64,000 nt of DNA, from contig JBAIAA010001105.1 of assembly GCA_037893245.1 (NCBI GenBank), positions 1-64,000 on the forward strand. The letters run 5' to 3'. Shown here one piece after another: positions 9,399 to 19,428 of the stretch (positions within the stretch are counted from its first letter, which is position 1; each line of letters opens with the position of its first letter). The notes beneath the pieces were generated by a model that was not told where the DNA came from, did no database searches, and saw only the letters and a list, made by a program, of their open reading frames with translations. A program made the translations under genes and the position numbers. This stretch comes from Crossaster papposus (lineage: Eukaryota > Echinodermata > Asteroidea > Velatida > Solasteridae).

Positions 9399-12370
9399 CA
9401 CTTCAAAGAAGGCCAACCTACAGCAATCTATCCTGATCCCATACCAGCTGATGGTAGTGAAATATATAAATCAAGGAAGCCACCACTCAAACGAATACTT
9501 GGAACTCGGTAAGTGTATTTATTTGGCATGATTTTGTGCAAAGCTGTACATGCAGTAATTTATCTGATAACATTAAACATTTAAATAAACAAATGTACAC
9601 TGGCAGCTTTATGGCACTTCTAAATGTGCTTTTCACCATTCACTGAAGTAAAAACAAAACAAAAGTGGGGAGGGGTGGGGTGTGCATCGAAACCAATTAC
9701 GTCGAATACTCGTAACCAACTTTACAAATTGCATCTCAGACGAAAAGCGAAAGCTTTGGAATGTCAGATTTATTTTAAATGAAACCAGGCTCGATAGGAA
9801 AACAAATATATTTTACACAGATGACACTCGCAGTTGGGAAGGGGGAGGGGGGGGGGTGGTGGTGTTGGTTGGTGAGTGATTTTTCTTAGTACATCCTACA
9901 ATTAAAATATTTTGTATTTTTCTTGCATTCGTTTGAATGGAACGTTGCATCTGTCACCTAAGGAAAATATTCTTTCCATCGCACACACGAGAAACATTCA
10001 TTATTTGTTTTATACAACGCCTGAATAAATCCTCGCCATCTGATTGGTCAGAACGCGATCGTGCAATTGAAGTTCTATCCACTGTCGAATAGAACCATTG
10101 AATATTTTTTTGTGGTGCGGCCTTGCCGTGCCATGGATCAAATAATTCAGTGCACGTGATCAACGATCTACCAATAAGATGACGGGGATTTATTCAGGTG
10201 TTGTATAATACTAATTATTGCAAACATTTCAATTTTTTAATGAAGTGGAATATTGTTAATAATATGGTAATGTTTTCTTCTCTCTTTGAAGTGAACAGAC
10301 ATCAGAACTGAATAAAAGAAAACAGAAAACATGTCCTACGCAGAAACTGTCAAGTTCTTCAGAAACACCGGTGGCCGAGGCTCAATCTGCTACTTGTCTA
10401 TGTGAGTTTCATTACTGCTCAACATTAGCCAGAAATGGAATGACATGCTTGTTGTAGAAAGTAGCTAGTGTCCTAAGCATGTGTTTCCATACCTCAGCAT
10501 CAGGTGGTATTCTTTCAACGTGCAGGTCTTTGCTTGTATAAATTGCAAAGTCACAAAATGGGGCTCCAGTCACCATTAGTTGTCCCTGGACTTGGTGAAA
10601 GTACTGATGAGTCTTCTTGAGTGTCAAACAGTCCTTAGACTTTGCCATGCAGAAATTTGGAATGTTTTCCACAGCCTCTGCAACTGTCATTTCTCGTGCA
10701 CTGTATGGACACTTGATCTCCAGAAGACCTGTTTGTCCCATGTCACACACCTTGCCGTCTGGGGTGGCACCCAGGAAGCTGAAAGTGGGGTTTACCACCA
10801 GGCCACAGTCATGTATGTGTAGGCCACTGTTCTTGCTAACATATGCCTCCTTAGCACTGCTCTCATGGTTTTTGCCATATGTCACTGCCTCACTTCGTAT
10901 AACCTGTGGTGAACACAAGCTTGTCAAAAACTTTGTGTTCACATCTTTTTTCCTCTGGATAACTCGGCTAAACTGCGAAGCAGTCAGTCTCTTTTCTCTA
11001 CTTTTGTGCCAAAGCTTGCAGCTGGCCTGCTGACTTGTTGCTTACTCTAATTATTCCGCCTCTAACTGCGTCATTGCAGTCTCTACATTACAGTCTGCAA
11101 ACCTGGGATCCAGAATAAGGCTTGTTTGACAAGGAAACGTTGTATTTCCACATGGTGACTCAGTGACTGCTTTGCAGGAAGGTTCCTTGAAATAATTTAT
11201 CTAAAGAAAAACAAATACGTGTAATAATAATTTGTTGGTTTACATTTTTAAATTACAGCAACCACTGGTTTAAACTTGTTGGCAGCAGCATCACGAATCC
11301 GTGAACTGGAAGGGGAAAATGAATTGCTAAAAGTTGATCTTGCTACCAAGGTGTTGGAACTACATGAAAGGAAGTAGGAATTCAACAGGGCATCGTCAAG
11401 TAAGCCATCAGACAAGCATGCCAGCTGCGAACCTTTCAGTGTCGAGACTATCTTGAAATCTAATGTAACAAATTAATCTCCTTAAATACTACACTGGTTT
11501 CGAGTACAGTATTTTTGTGGTGTTGTTTGAGTTTCTTATTCCTGATGCCACCCAAAATCCACTGGAGTACAAAGCAAGAAAATCAACATGCATGAAATTG
11601 TCCTTGAGGGACCAACTGTTCTTAGTTCTGTGTCGATTGCGAAATGGTTTCCACTTGAAAGACCTTGCATTTAGATTTAATGTTAGTGTTCAGATTGCTA
11701 GCATCATATTTAACACATGGATGAGGTACATGTACTTCAGACTTGGGTGTTTGTCATTGTGGCCACAGAGAGATGTTTTGATTGCTGGCATGCCTAAGAG
11801 GTTTAGCGAAGAATTCCCCACAACGCTTGCAATCATGGACTGCACAGAACTTAAAACTGAAAGACCAACTTCTCTCAAAATCCAGTCACAGTGCTACTCT
11901 GATTACAAATCGAGTTCTACACTTAAAGCACTAGTAATCATGACCCTTGTGGTTCTATTATGTTCACAACAAGCCTTTTCACAGGGTCAATATCAGACAA
12001 TGAATTGTTCCAGGAAGGTCATGTTTCCGAACTTCTTCAAGATTTAATGATAGAGGGAAAAGTCGACATTGGTGATGGATTAATGGCAGATAAGGGTTTT
12101 TGAATAGATGAGCAGGTGAAAAGAATTGGTCTTAAATTAAACATTCCTCCGTTTGCATCAGTATCGTCACAAATGAAGCCAACTGAAGTCGAGCTTACAA
12201 GGAAAATTGCCAGCCATCGCATACATATTGAGAGAGCCATTCCGAGAATTAAAGCTTTCAAGTTAGTTGCCAGGACTATCCCAGTGAGTTTATTCGGGAA
12301 CATTAATGAAATATGGTTAGTTTGCTGTTACTTGACAACATTTCAGGATGTTATGGTTAAAGAAGACTAA
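9399..12370 (+). pseudogene. ISL2EU-like transposase (THAP tail, coiled coil, DDE domain)
   Basis: Exon 9399-9509 begins HFKEGQPTAIYPDPIPADG, the end of a THAP-type zinc finger, and has donor CG/GTAAGT. Exon 10292-10401 joins in phase (LGT-R-EQTSELNKRK). Exon 11259 onward gives a short coiled coil (ASRIRELEGENELLK), then a stop at about 11376. The DDE region follows as 11517-12047 and 12116-12370. It includes LSLRDQLFLVLCRLRNGF, the first aspartate in AIMDCTELK, a second in LMADKGF (about 12085), and HIERAIPRIK with the likely catalytic glutamate. In-frame stops (11376, after MADKGF) and frame changes near 11500 and 11940 make it dead. The zinc-binding start of THAP is missing. It would have cut and joined the element ends in the nucleus. 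Confidence 0.75.
10011..10207. mobile_element. Small TIR MITE in the transposase intron
   Basis: The left end TATACAACGCCTGAATAAAT mirrors the right end ATTTATTCAGGTGTTGTATA, and the inverted match continues about 45 bp (CCATCTGATTGGT / ACCAATAAGATG). Total length is 197 bp with no coding. TA-type flanks would suit a mariner- or Harbinger-like origin, but the class is undetermined. It sits between transposase exons at 9509 and 10292. Confidence 0.75.
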
Positions 12371-14431
12371 GTTTTGTCCAATATGTTTTGTCCAGTAGTC
12401 AGAAATATTCCCCATACCAGTTTAATCAGTTGTTTTTGGAAAATCAACCCTGTGACAGATTATACCTGATAATACAGACTTGATCCTTTCTGAACCTGTT
12501 CAAGATTGGTGTTCATCACTGCAGCATCCTCTTGAAGCAGATAGCTCAGTGGTGTGGCTGTTAAGGTTTTTAACCTTTTTATTTCACCACAGGTTGGCAT
12601 CAACACACTACATGTATATCAAATAAATAGGGGGGGGGGGGAATGAGTTAAATCAATTTGTCATCACACACCAATTTTGAGGAACAGATAGGCAAATATT
12701 GAGGGAAGTCCAGCAAGTTTGGCTCCAGTTTTGCAGAAAAAGAGTGCACATAAAATGTAATTGCATTGTTACTGTTGTTTTCTGTCGGTATTAGACTTCA
12801 CAAACCTAAAATGTAATCCAGGCAACATTGGATATCAACAGCAGACGACTTATAATTGTTTCTGCGTTTTGTTGGGGAAGAAATGTATTATAATTCTTAA
12901 GTTTGTTTCAATCAGAAACATTTTCTTTGGAGAATTTTTATTGGCATTTTTGTTTCAATTTATTTACCAATAACGTGCTAAAATTTGACCGGAATAAAAA
13001 AAATTCCAACTTAAATTTCTGGCCAGATTTGCAACAACAGTTTGAATGTAGGGCTGTTAATTTTTTGAATAATTTAGTATTTGATTATTTAAAAATGCAC
13101 TTTACCGAATATTTGAATATTCAAAACTCGCTAATATGTTTTTTTATTACCTCATAAAAACCCTAATAACTACCTTTGTTTTGTCAACACTGTTGTGACT
13201 GGCCGCCGTTTTCTTTTCACCTTTGGCTTAGCCATAATTAATGCCAAAACGCATTGTGGCTTTATTTTGGCCCCACGGGGCTTGTGCCATTGCTGTGGCA
13301 GACTGGTGCAGGACAGCTCACCAGGCACCTCCTTCAGCCCCTGCTCCTGGTAGTGCCTCAGTGTGTACAGGAGGCCGACTATGTGGGAGCACGTGCCTGA
13401 CAGTCTGGTAAATAATTGTAAAAGAATAACCTACTTTGCAAAATGATAGAAGAACATTTATTTGTTTCTTTAACCTCATTCATAAGTGTTTCATTGTGTT
13501 GTAAAGGTACAAAATACCACAAAGCTCTGAGCAGTGTCGTAATTTTGTGTTAATATGGCTAAAAGTAACAGTTAATAATATATTCTAGATGAAAAGGAGA
13601 AATTATTCTCAGTTGACTATTTTATAGAAATAACCAAACTTTGAAGTTGTAAAATGTCACTGACTTGTATCTTACACGTGTACATAATTATGTACAAAAA
13701 GACTGATTAATTTATATGCCGTCTTTACAAGACACTCTTCAACCAAGTGGAGGTGTAATTTTATTAATGTATTTGCAATAACTAACTATAAATTAACTTT
13801 AATGTATTATTTATTATAAATAGAAAGATTTGGTGCTGTACATTATTTAAGATTGTACTGGTATTTGATTATATGTACAAATTAGGTATACATATATGTA
13901 CAATCCTTAGTTTGATAATAGTGGATTTCACTACCTAAATTTGAACTTCAGGGAGTGCCAGTTGTCAAAAAGAAGTGTATATGTAACTGTCGTCGATTTA
14001 ATATAGGCCTGTGAACAGGAAATTAAATAACTATTTATCAGAAAAGATATATTTTTCATAAATTTGACCTGGTGCCCTTTTGTTGGTTGTTCTGTGTCGA
14101 GCCTCGAGGGTACTAGTTAAGAGCCTTTTTTAAAACTAAAATTTCGTGACATCCAGGGGTTATGTTATTCCACTTCAATGACTTCCAATACTTACCCAGC
14201 AACACAGCTACATCGACTTTCTTCAACGATCCCGTCCTTTCCAAAACACAAGTTTAAGCAATGCGGCGGGTCTCTTTTCTTCATGCTTCGATAGCATTTG
14301 CCACTACGTTGTCGTTCATTGGTATAGTCCACGCACGAGGGTATTCGGCATCGCCATCGGCAAGCCGGGTAAGCATTTAGAGGCCAAGCCGTGCCTCTAG
14401 TCTTGGAAGTGAAGACGCCAGCCACCCCCAT
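10412..14431 (-). pseudogene. SWIM zinc finger plus YqaJ-type nuclease protein of ISL2EU-like element
   Basis: Minus-strand multi-exon gene. The first recognised exon ends at 14196 with GKCYRSMKKRDPPHCLNLCF, then SRCSCVAG and donor GG/GTAAGT. It joins in phase to exon 13404-13174, giving CSC...TCSHIVGLLYTL, a complete C-x-C...C-x-H SWIM finger. An exon-like block at about 11210-11060 (CGNTTFPCQTSLILDPRF) and the final block from about 11040 to 10412 follow. The latter starts CKLWHKSREKRLTASQFSRV and carries FLGATPDG, GLLEIKCPYS and YFHQVQGQL, the acidic and E-x-K motifs of YqaJ/lambda-exonuclease-like PD-(D/E)XK nucleases. Stops near 11045-11055, and a phase mismatch between 13174 and 11210, leave an unseen exon or decay. 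Sequence 5' of 14297 differs from the intact copy at 63.7 kb, so the start is uncertain. It is inferred to assist transposition. Confidence 0.72.
12371..13173. other. Intron of the SWIM-YqaJ gene, AT-rich
   Basis: Lies between the transposase end (+) and SWIM exon 2 (-). It includes a G tract near 12631. No exon or repeat was recognised. Confidence 0.4.
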
Positions 14432-15848
14432 TGCTCTTTCAAGTGCTTTCCAGGACCGTGGACGTACCCAAAGAAGGTAGGATTTTTTATATTATGGCTA
14501 GGACAGCCATGGAGGAATGGAACAATATGGCAAATATTCGGTTAATTTATTGTTAAGGCCACGAGAATGAAAGTTATAGATTTGTGTCCGGACTTTTTTG
14601 AAAACACATGAGGCTTTTTTTCATTATTTATTATTCATTATTTTTTAATGACTGTTGTTTTACATATACGAGCAGTGGCGTAGCCAGAGTTTATACATAT
14701 ATGCACCCATGTACTACAGTGAACAGGTATTTACACAAACACGCAAATGATTCTCAATATGGAATAAATACAGAGAAGGCGATCGAAAACACTGCGGAAC
14801 ATCGATCAGTGATGAATCGTAAAATTTCACATTTCGATCATGCCATCATCAATATATTCAATGTCAATAACTTATTTATTGTTTAGCCCTAGTAATATTT
14901 CAACAATGACCCCGACGCCGCCGCAAGATATTGGCAAGATGATGATACTGCGTTCATAGCTGTTTATAGATCATCTTTCCGTTACTAGTATTAATAGTAG
15001 GCATCCAGCAAAATGATTGCGCTAGACATCCCATAATAGTTCAAAAATTTGCATTTTATTACCAAAAATTCAATATAGTCGTCGGGTGATCGCGAAAGAA
15101 CAACTGCCCCCCATTTTTGTTACCAATTTCTGATAATGTATCCTAACTTTAAATTAACTTAGGAATCATAAAAAAATTGGGGGGAAATATTAAAATAGTA
15201 TAAAATAATAGAAAAACATGCATACTACTTTGTAGTTAAAGGCCAAAAAAATGTATTCTTAACCACTTTCATTAGAGGTTTTAGATAAAGTACATGTAAG
15301 TGTTTTTTTTGTGGGAGTGGATAAATGGATAACAAGTTAAAATTAGAGCTTGTTGTACATGTAGTTTATTTATGTAATATGTTGTTATTTTTCAGCATCT
15401 GAGGAAGAAAACGGCAGACAAACAAGATGGGGAGCCTTTGTTGAATTTGTTCAAGCTGGTCTGCGTTCCTTAACTTCTGGTGACCAACACGTGTAACCTC
15501 TTTCAGGCAGAAAACATGTCTTGCCTGTTCAGTGCATCATTTGTAAAGATATATACTAACAAAGAAAAACGGCTAGTTAATTGCGAAACAATGCAGGATG
15601 GGAAATTGCTTAAAGCAGCAAATATTAGGCAGGATGAGCTACTGTTACTTGATATTCAGGATAGGGATCTACATGTACAAATGTAGTAGCAATAGAGGTA
15701 AAATGCCATCGTACATGTTACCAAAGTACACCAAAGTAGCCAGGGAGTACAAGTCGAAAGCAAATGATGACACTGTGCAGCAAGATTATCAACTGTCATT
15801 TCAAGAATGGAGAAGCTCATCCAAGGAAAATTGGTTTAATTTACCTGC
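14432..15848. other. Mostly non-coding; weak exon-like stretch near 15395
   Basis: A CAG acceptor-like site at about 15393-15395 precedes SEEENGRQTRWGAFVEFVQA in an open frame that stops by 15497. A second weak frame (15598-15853) is cut by the Gypsy LTR. Neither matches a family I know. The rest is AT-rich with no supported feature. Confidence 0.3.
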
Positions 15849-15853
15849 CTTAT
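15849..15853. repeat. Gypsy target-site duplication, left copy (CTTAT)
   Basis: CTTAT immediately outside the LTR at 15854. It is matched exactly by CTTAT at 27656-27660. A 5-bp duplication is typical of Ty3/Gypsy integrases. Confidence 0.92.
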
Positions 15854-16013
15854 TGTTATAACCAGGCAGAAACAAGTTATTCTGGGAGTTGAACTCTGTT
15901 TATTTTATCGTGACTACACAGACGTCGGCCATATTGGAACAACCCCAAATCCCCTTCCGATGGTCCAACAACAGAGGGCGCTACATAGTTTTACTGCCTC
16001 CCAAGTTACTACA
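15854..16013 (-). repeat. Gypsy 3' LTR
   Basis: 160-bp LTR, the 3' copy in element orientation. It is bounded by TG and CA and preceded on the minus strand by a purine-rich tract. It appears identical to 27496-27655. Confidence 0.93.
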
Positions 16014-16026
16014 ACTCCTCCCCTTT
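16014..16026 (-). other. Gypsy polypurine tract
   Basis: On the minus strand AAAGGGGAGGAGT abuts the 3' LTR. This is the expected position and composition for the plus-strand DNA primer of an LTR retrotransposon. Confidence 0.75.
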
Positions 16027-16175
16027 AGTTCAAAGTCAAACTCACTTTCTCCGACAAGAATTTACTAGTTAACTAAACATCTCTTCTAAACACATGTAAC
16101 AGAGTGGTTGGAAACTGTGTGCGTTACAACAAAATGCTTTGCGCATTAACGGCATTGATCAAATTATGTCCAGAG

Positions 16176-16904
16176 CAGGGGGGGGCGGAGGGGGGGCCCT
16201 TCGAGACTGTGATTGCGCAACGCTGACGTACCGTCCATTCTCAAAATAGGGGGAAACAATTTTCTCACGCGAAAAATAAAGAGTTTTTGGCATCCAATCT
16301 TAACATCTTGTCTTTTGTAGTTGTAAAAGGTTGTTATTTACCTTAATGTTTATCATCCAATGACAACAATTGTATTGAAAATGAAAAAAGCAGTCGAAAA
16401 AATGAAGCGTTGACGTACCGTTGATGCGCGTGGAGATTGTGCACAAATACTCAAACGACGTTAACAAATACCTCCCCTAAAAAGGGCAATAATAATCGAT
16501 AAATTGTGAAAAATCGTGCTTTGACCCCACTCATTTTTTTCCATGGATACGTTAAAAAAGGATGTAGCAGTGATATACTGAATTTTTAAAAAAATCTGCC
16601 TGTGACCCCCTTGCGTTTTATCGTGTTGTTTTCTAACGAAAATGGCCGAAAATGACATCGCCCCAAAACAAATTCGTGTAGATCGTGCATGTGTTTCTGG
16701 CTTTGCGGACGTTGCATGAATCACTGAATTCGGAGAGCGATACACGGAGCAAATTTGTACGTGTTCCAATGGTACGCCGCGCGAGAGCGATCTATACGTA
16801 TTTACTGTGTGAGCTGTGCAGCTCTCGAGCGTGGAAGAATGAATGAGATACATTTCAACGTTGGTGGCGCACTTTGTTGGGCCCCCCCTCCGCCCCCCCC
16901 CCTG
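16176..16904. mobile_element. hAT-type MITE, copy 2 (inside the Gypsy element)
   Basis: Same family as 2663-3395: CAGGGG...CCCCTG ends, GGGCGGAGG/CCTCCGCCC terminal region, 729 bp. It is flanked by its own perfect 8-bp duplication GTCCAGAG (16168-16175 and 16905-16912), distinct from that of copy 1. The insertion lies downstream of the integrase stop in the Gypsy 3' region. Confidence 0.92.
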
Positions 16905-17142
16905 GTCCAGAGTTTAGTGAAAGTAATCCAAGGTTATGCTAATCACTGGGTCTGGATAGGTCTACAATTTCCAGGGTTTTTCCTTTTCTTACATTAAACC
17001 AACAATCTTAAAATGTCAAACTTGACAACAGTTTTAAACTTTTAACTTTTAAAACGGGGTACCCCTAACAAGGGCAACTATGACAACAATTGAAAAATAC
17101 ATGTAAATCATGCACAGGCTCAGTCTGAGTTCTAGCCAACAG

Positions 17143-18441
17143 TTACAGATCTGGAAAACCATATCGATCAGGTTTGTTTTGCACACGGATAGATCGGCGA
17201 AGTTCTTGTGTTGGTGGAATGTTCTCCGATTGTTCCGGATCAACTGGTCTCACAGTTTCCTCCTTCCCGCTACTGGAACCAGGCTCATTTTTGTCCGTCT
17301 CCTCCACCCTTGGTGTGGAGATGGGTACGATGGAATCGAAGACTGATCTCAACGGTACCTGGCGGGGCCGAACCTGGTCCACATGTCGTCTCCAGACACG
17401 ACCATCATCAAGCCGAATGGAGTACATGCAAGTACCGATTGTAGCAGTGATGGTACCAGCTATCCAACGCGGTCCAAAAGCAAAGTTTTCGGCGAAGACC
17501 GCATCATGAGTATTGAAAGCGCGGGGTTTGACACGCTTGTCATGGTACTCCCGTTGTGCTAACTGCTTGTTTTCGACGCGACGTTGGATGTCGGGTCGAA
17601 CTGCATCGAGTCTGGTACGGAGCTTACGTTTCATCAACAGCTCAGCTGGAGACAATCCTGTTGTCGCATGCGGCGTCACGCGATATGTCATCAAAAAACG
17701 AGACAGCTTAGTCTCAACTGTGCCCTCGGTCATGCGCGTCATAGCGGCTTTGAATGACTGCACGGCCCTTTCAGCCAAACCATTTGATGAAGGGTGGAAT
17801 GGGGCAGACCTGACATGTTTGATGCCGTTGAGTTGCAGAAATTTCTCGAAATCTGCGCTGGTGAAGTTGGTGCCATTATCAGTGACGATGATTTCTGGCA
17901 AGCCATGAGTCGCGAAAGTCTGACGAAGACGTTCCACTGTAGCTTGTGACGTTGCAGTGTGCATAGAGTGGATGTCTAACCACTTGCTATGTGCGTCAAC
18001 GATAACAAGAAACATCCGGCCCATGAACGGTCCAGCATAGTCCAAGTGCAAGCGCGACCATGGACGACTAGGCCACTCCCACGTATGGAGTGGAACAGTT
18101 GATGGCGATTTGCGCGTGGCTTGGCAGGCTTGACATTGCTTGACCATATCCTCTAGGTCTTTGTCCATATTAGGCCACCATACGTAGCTGCGAGCAAGCG
18201 ATTTCATTCGCGAGATTCCAGGGTGTGATTCGTGTAGTTCTTCGATGATCTGTGATCGGCCTTGTGGGGGAATGACAACTCGTGATCCCCACAAGATGCA
18301 GCCATCCTGCACGCTTAACTCATCTGAGCGACAAGTGTATGGTTTGAGTCCTTGGTCATGACAGTCACGTGGCCAACCGTCCATAAGGTACGTACGCACG
18401 AGTGACAATGTAGGATCTCTTCCAGTCCAGATAGACTGGGT
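17143..18441 (-). pseudogene. Gypsy integrase and pol C-terminus (separated half of pol)
   Basis: The minus-strand frame gives WTGRDPTLSLVRTYLMDGWP, then the H-H-C-C zinc-binding domain (HESHPGISRMKSL ... CQACQ). The DDE core follows: aspartate in HLDYAGPF, aspartate in IIVTDNGTNF and glutamate in SNGLAERAVQSF. A GPRW-containing C-terminal module follows, and the protein ends PDRYGFPDL at 17143. All catalytic residues are present. The enzyme would have inserted the element cDNA with a 5-bp stagger. The frame continues past 18441 into the Academ-like terminal repeat, which is where the gene is broken. The rest of pol resumes at 24751. Confidence 0.92.
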
Positions 18442-18765
18442 CAATTTTCTAAAAAAATCAACCCTGAAGGCAAATTGTGTTAATTTATGGCATACAAGCT
18501 TTTTAGGGGTATTGAGGGGTGCTGAACTCAAATTTGCTGTATGCCAAGCTCAAAAATGTCCCATAATGCCTCAAAATTCAAAAATCCAAGATGGCCGCCA
18601 CTGTTGAGTTAAAATGTATTTATGTGCATATCTTGTTTACTTAACAAGGTAGAAACTTAAATTAAATTTCCTTTTTTAGGTAATCACGTATGGGGAATCC
18701 AATGCCATAAACAGTTTGAGAATAAAATGTGAAGAAATTGATTTAAACTAATATTTAATGCAAAA
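18442..18765 (+). repeat. Academ-like element, left terminal inverted repeat
   Basis: Matches the reverse complement of 24419-24749 with scattered substitutions, ending inward at TTTAAAC / TATTTAA. The outermost bases (CAATTTTCTAAAAAAAT) agree only loosely with CAAAAGTTGTAAAAAT at the other end. Confidence 0.88.
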
Positions 18766-19428
18766 AAATATGTTTTTTGTTGAAGATTAATAATAAATCA
18801 AAACGATAATATTCAGCAGGTTAATCCTATGTATCCAGGGATGATTTACTTACCTTTCAGGTGTCTTTCTTTGCAAATAATTATGTTCAGGAATAATGTA
18901 CTTACTAACTTTGCAATTCTTGTTACATTGCAAATTGTTGAATTGCAGATAATTGTATCAAATACGCCTTAATAAAGTAGTTGATGTTAATGTGATGGAC
19001 CAGAACACCACCATAATTGTTGTTCATTAAAGTTCCATTCCACACTTTCACCCGCTGACCTCCGTTATTACTTACCGCTTTATTTGTAATGTTTATTTAC
19101 TAACCAAGGTTTAGCGCCCTAACACTCACAGACGCATAAGCATCCACAGAGGACTCAACCCAAACATGTCTATTGTTTCTCTCCATGGTTCTGGTAAATA
19201 CATGTTTATTATTGTCCTACTGTTCAACCCGCAGTGCATAACACATTAATATGGAATAATTTATTGTTATTTCATCAAGTATCTTGTGGTTTTCTGTTTT
19301 ATAAAACATGTAGTTTAGATTGATTTGTATAACTTTGTATAACTTAGTATTAGATTGTATTACTAAAGGTGGTATTACCAACTCTTTTTATTGTAGGTCT
19401 GAATTAATATATCATCAGTAACAGAAAA

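Larger units (their letters stand above)
9399..14431. mobile_element. ISL2EU-like DNA transposon with two interlocked antisense genes
   Basis: A plus-strand transposase (exons 9399-9509, 10292-10401, 11259 to about 12370) and a minus-strand SWIM-YqaJ protein (exons 14196 upward, 13174-13404, about 11040-11210, 10412 to about 11040) occupy the same 5 kb. A THAP-type transposase paired with a SWIM/YqaJ nuclease is the gene content I associate with the ISL2EU superfamily. Each gene's exon falls in an intron of the other. Element termini and target duplication were not found, so the outer limits are those of the coding parts. Confidence 0.7.

Noticed and set aside
17174-17908. Plus-strand frames of 111 and 131 aa
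   Set aside because: Shadows of the minus-strand integrase frame.
18442-18531. N-terminus MSSAPLNTPKKLVCHKL of the integrase frame
   Set aside because: This part is transposon terminal repeat read in frame; the Gypsy sequence starts only at about TQSIWTGRD.
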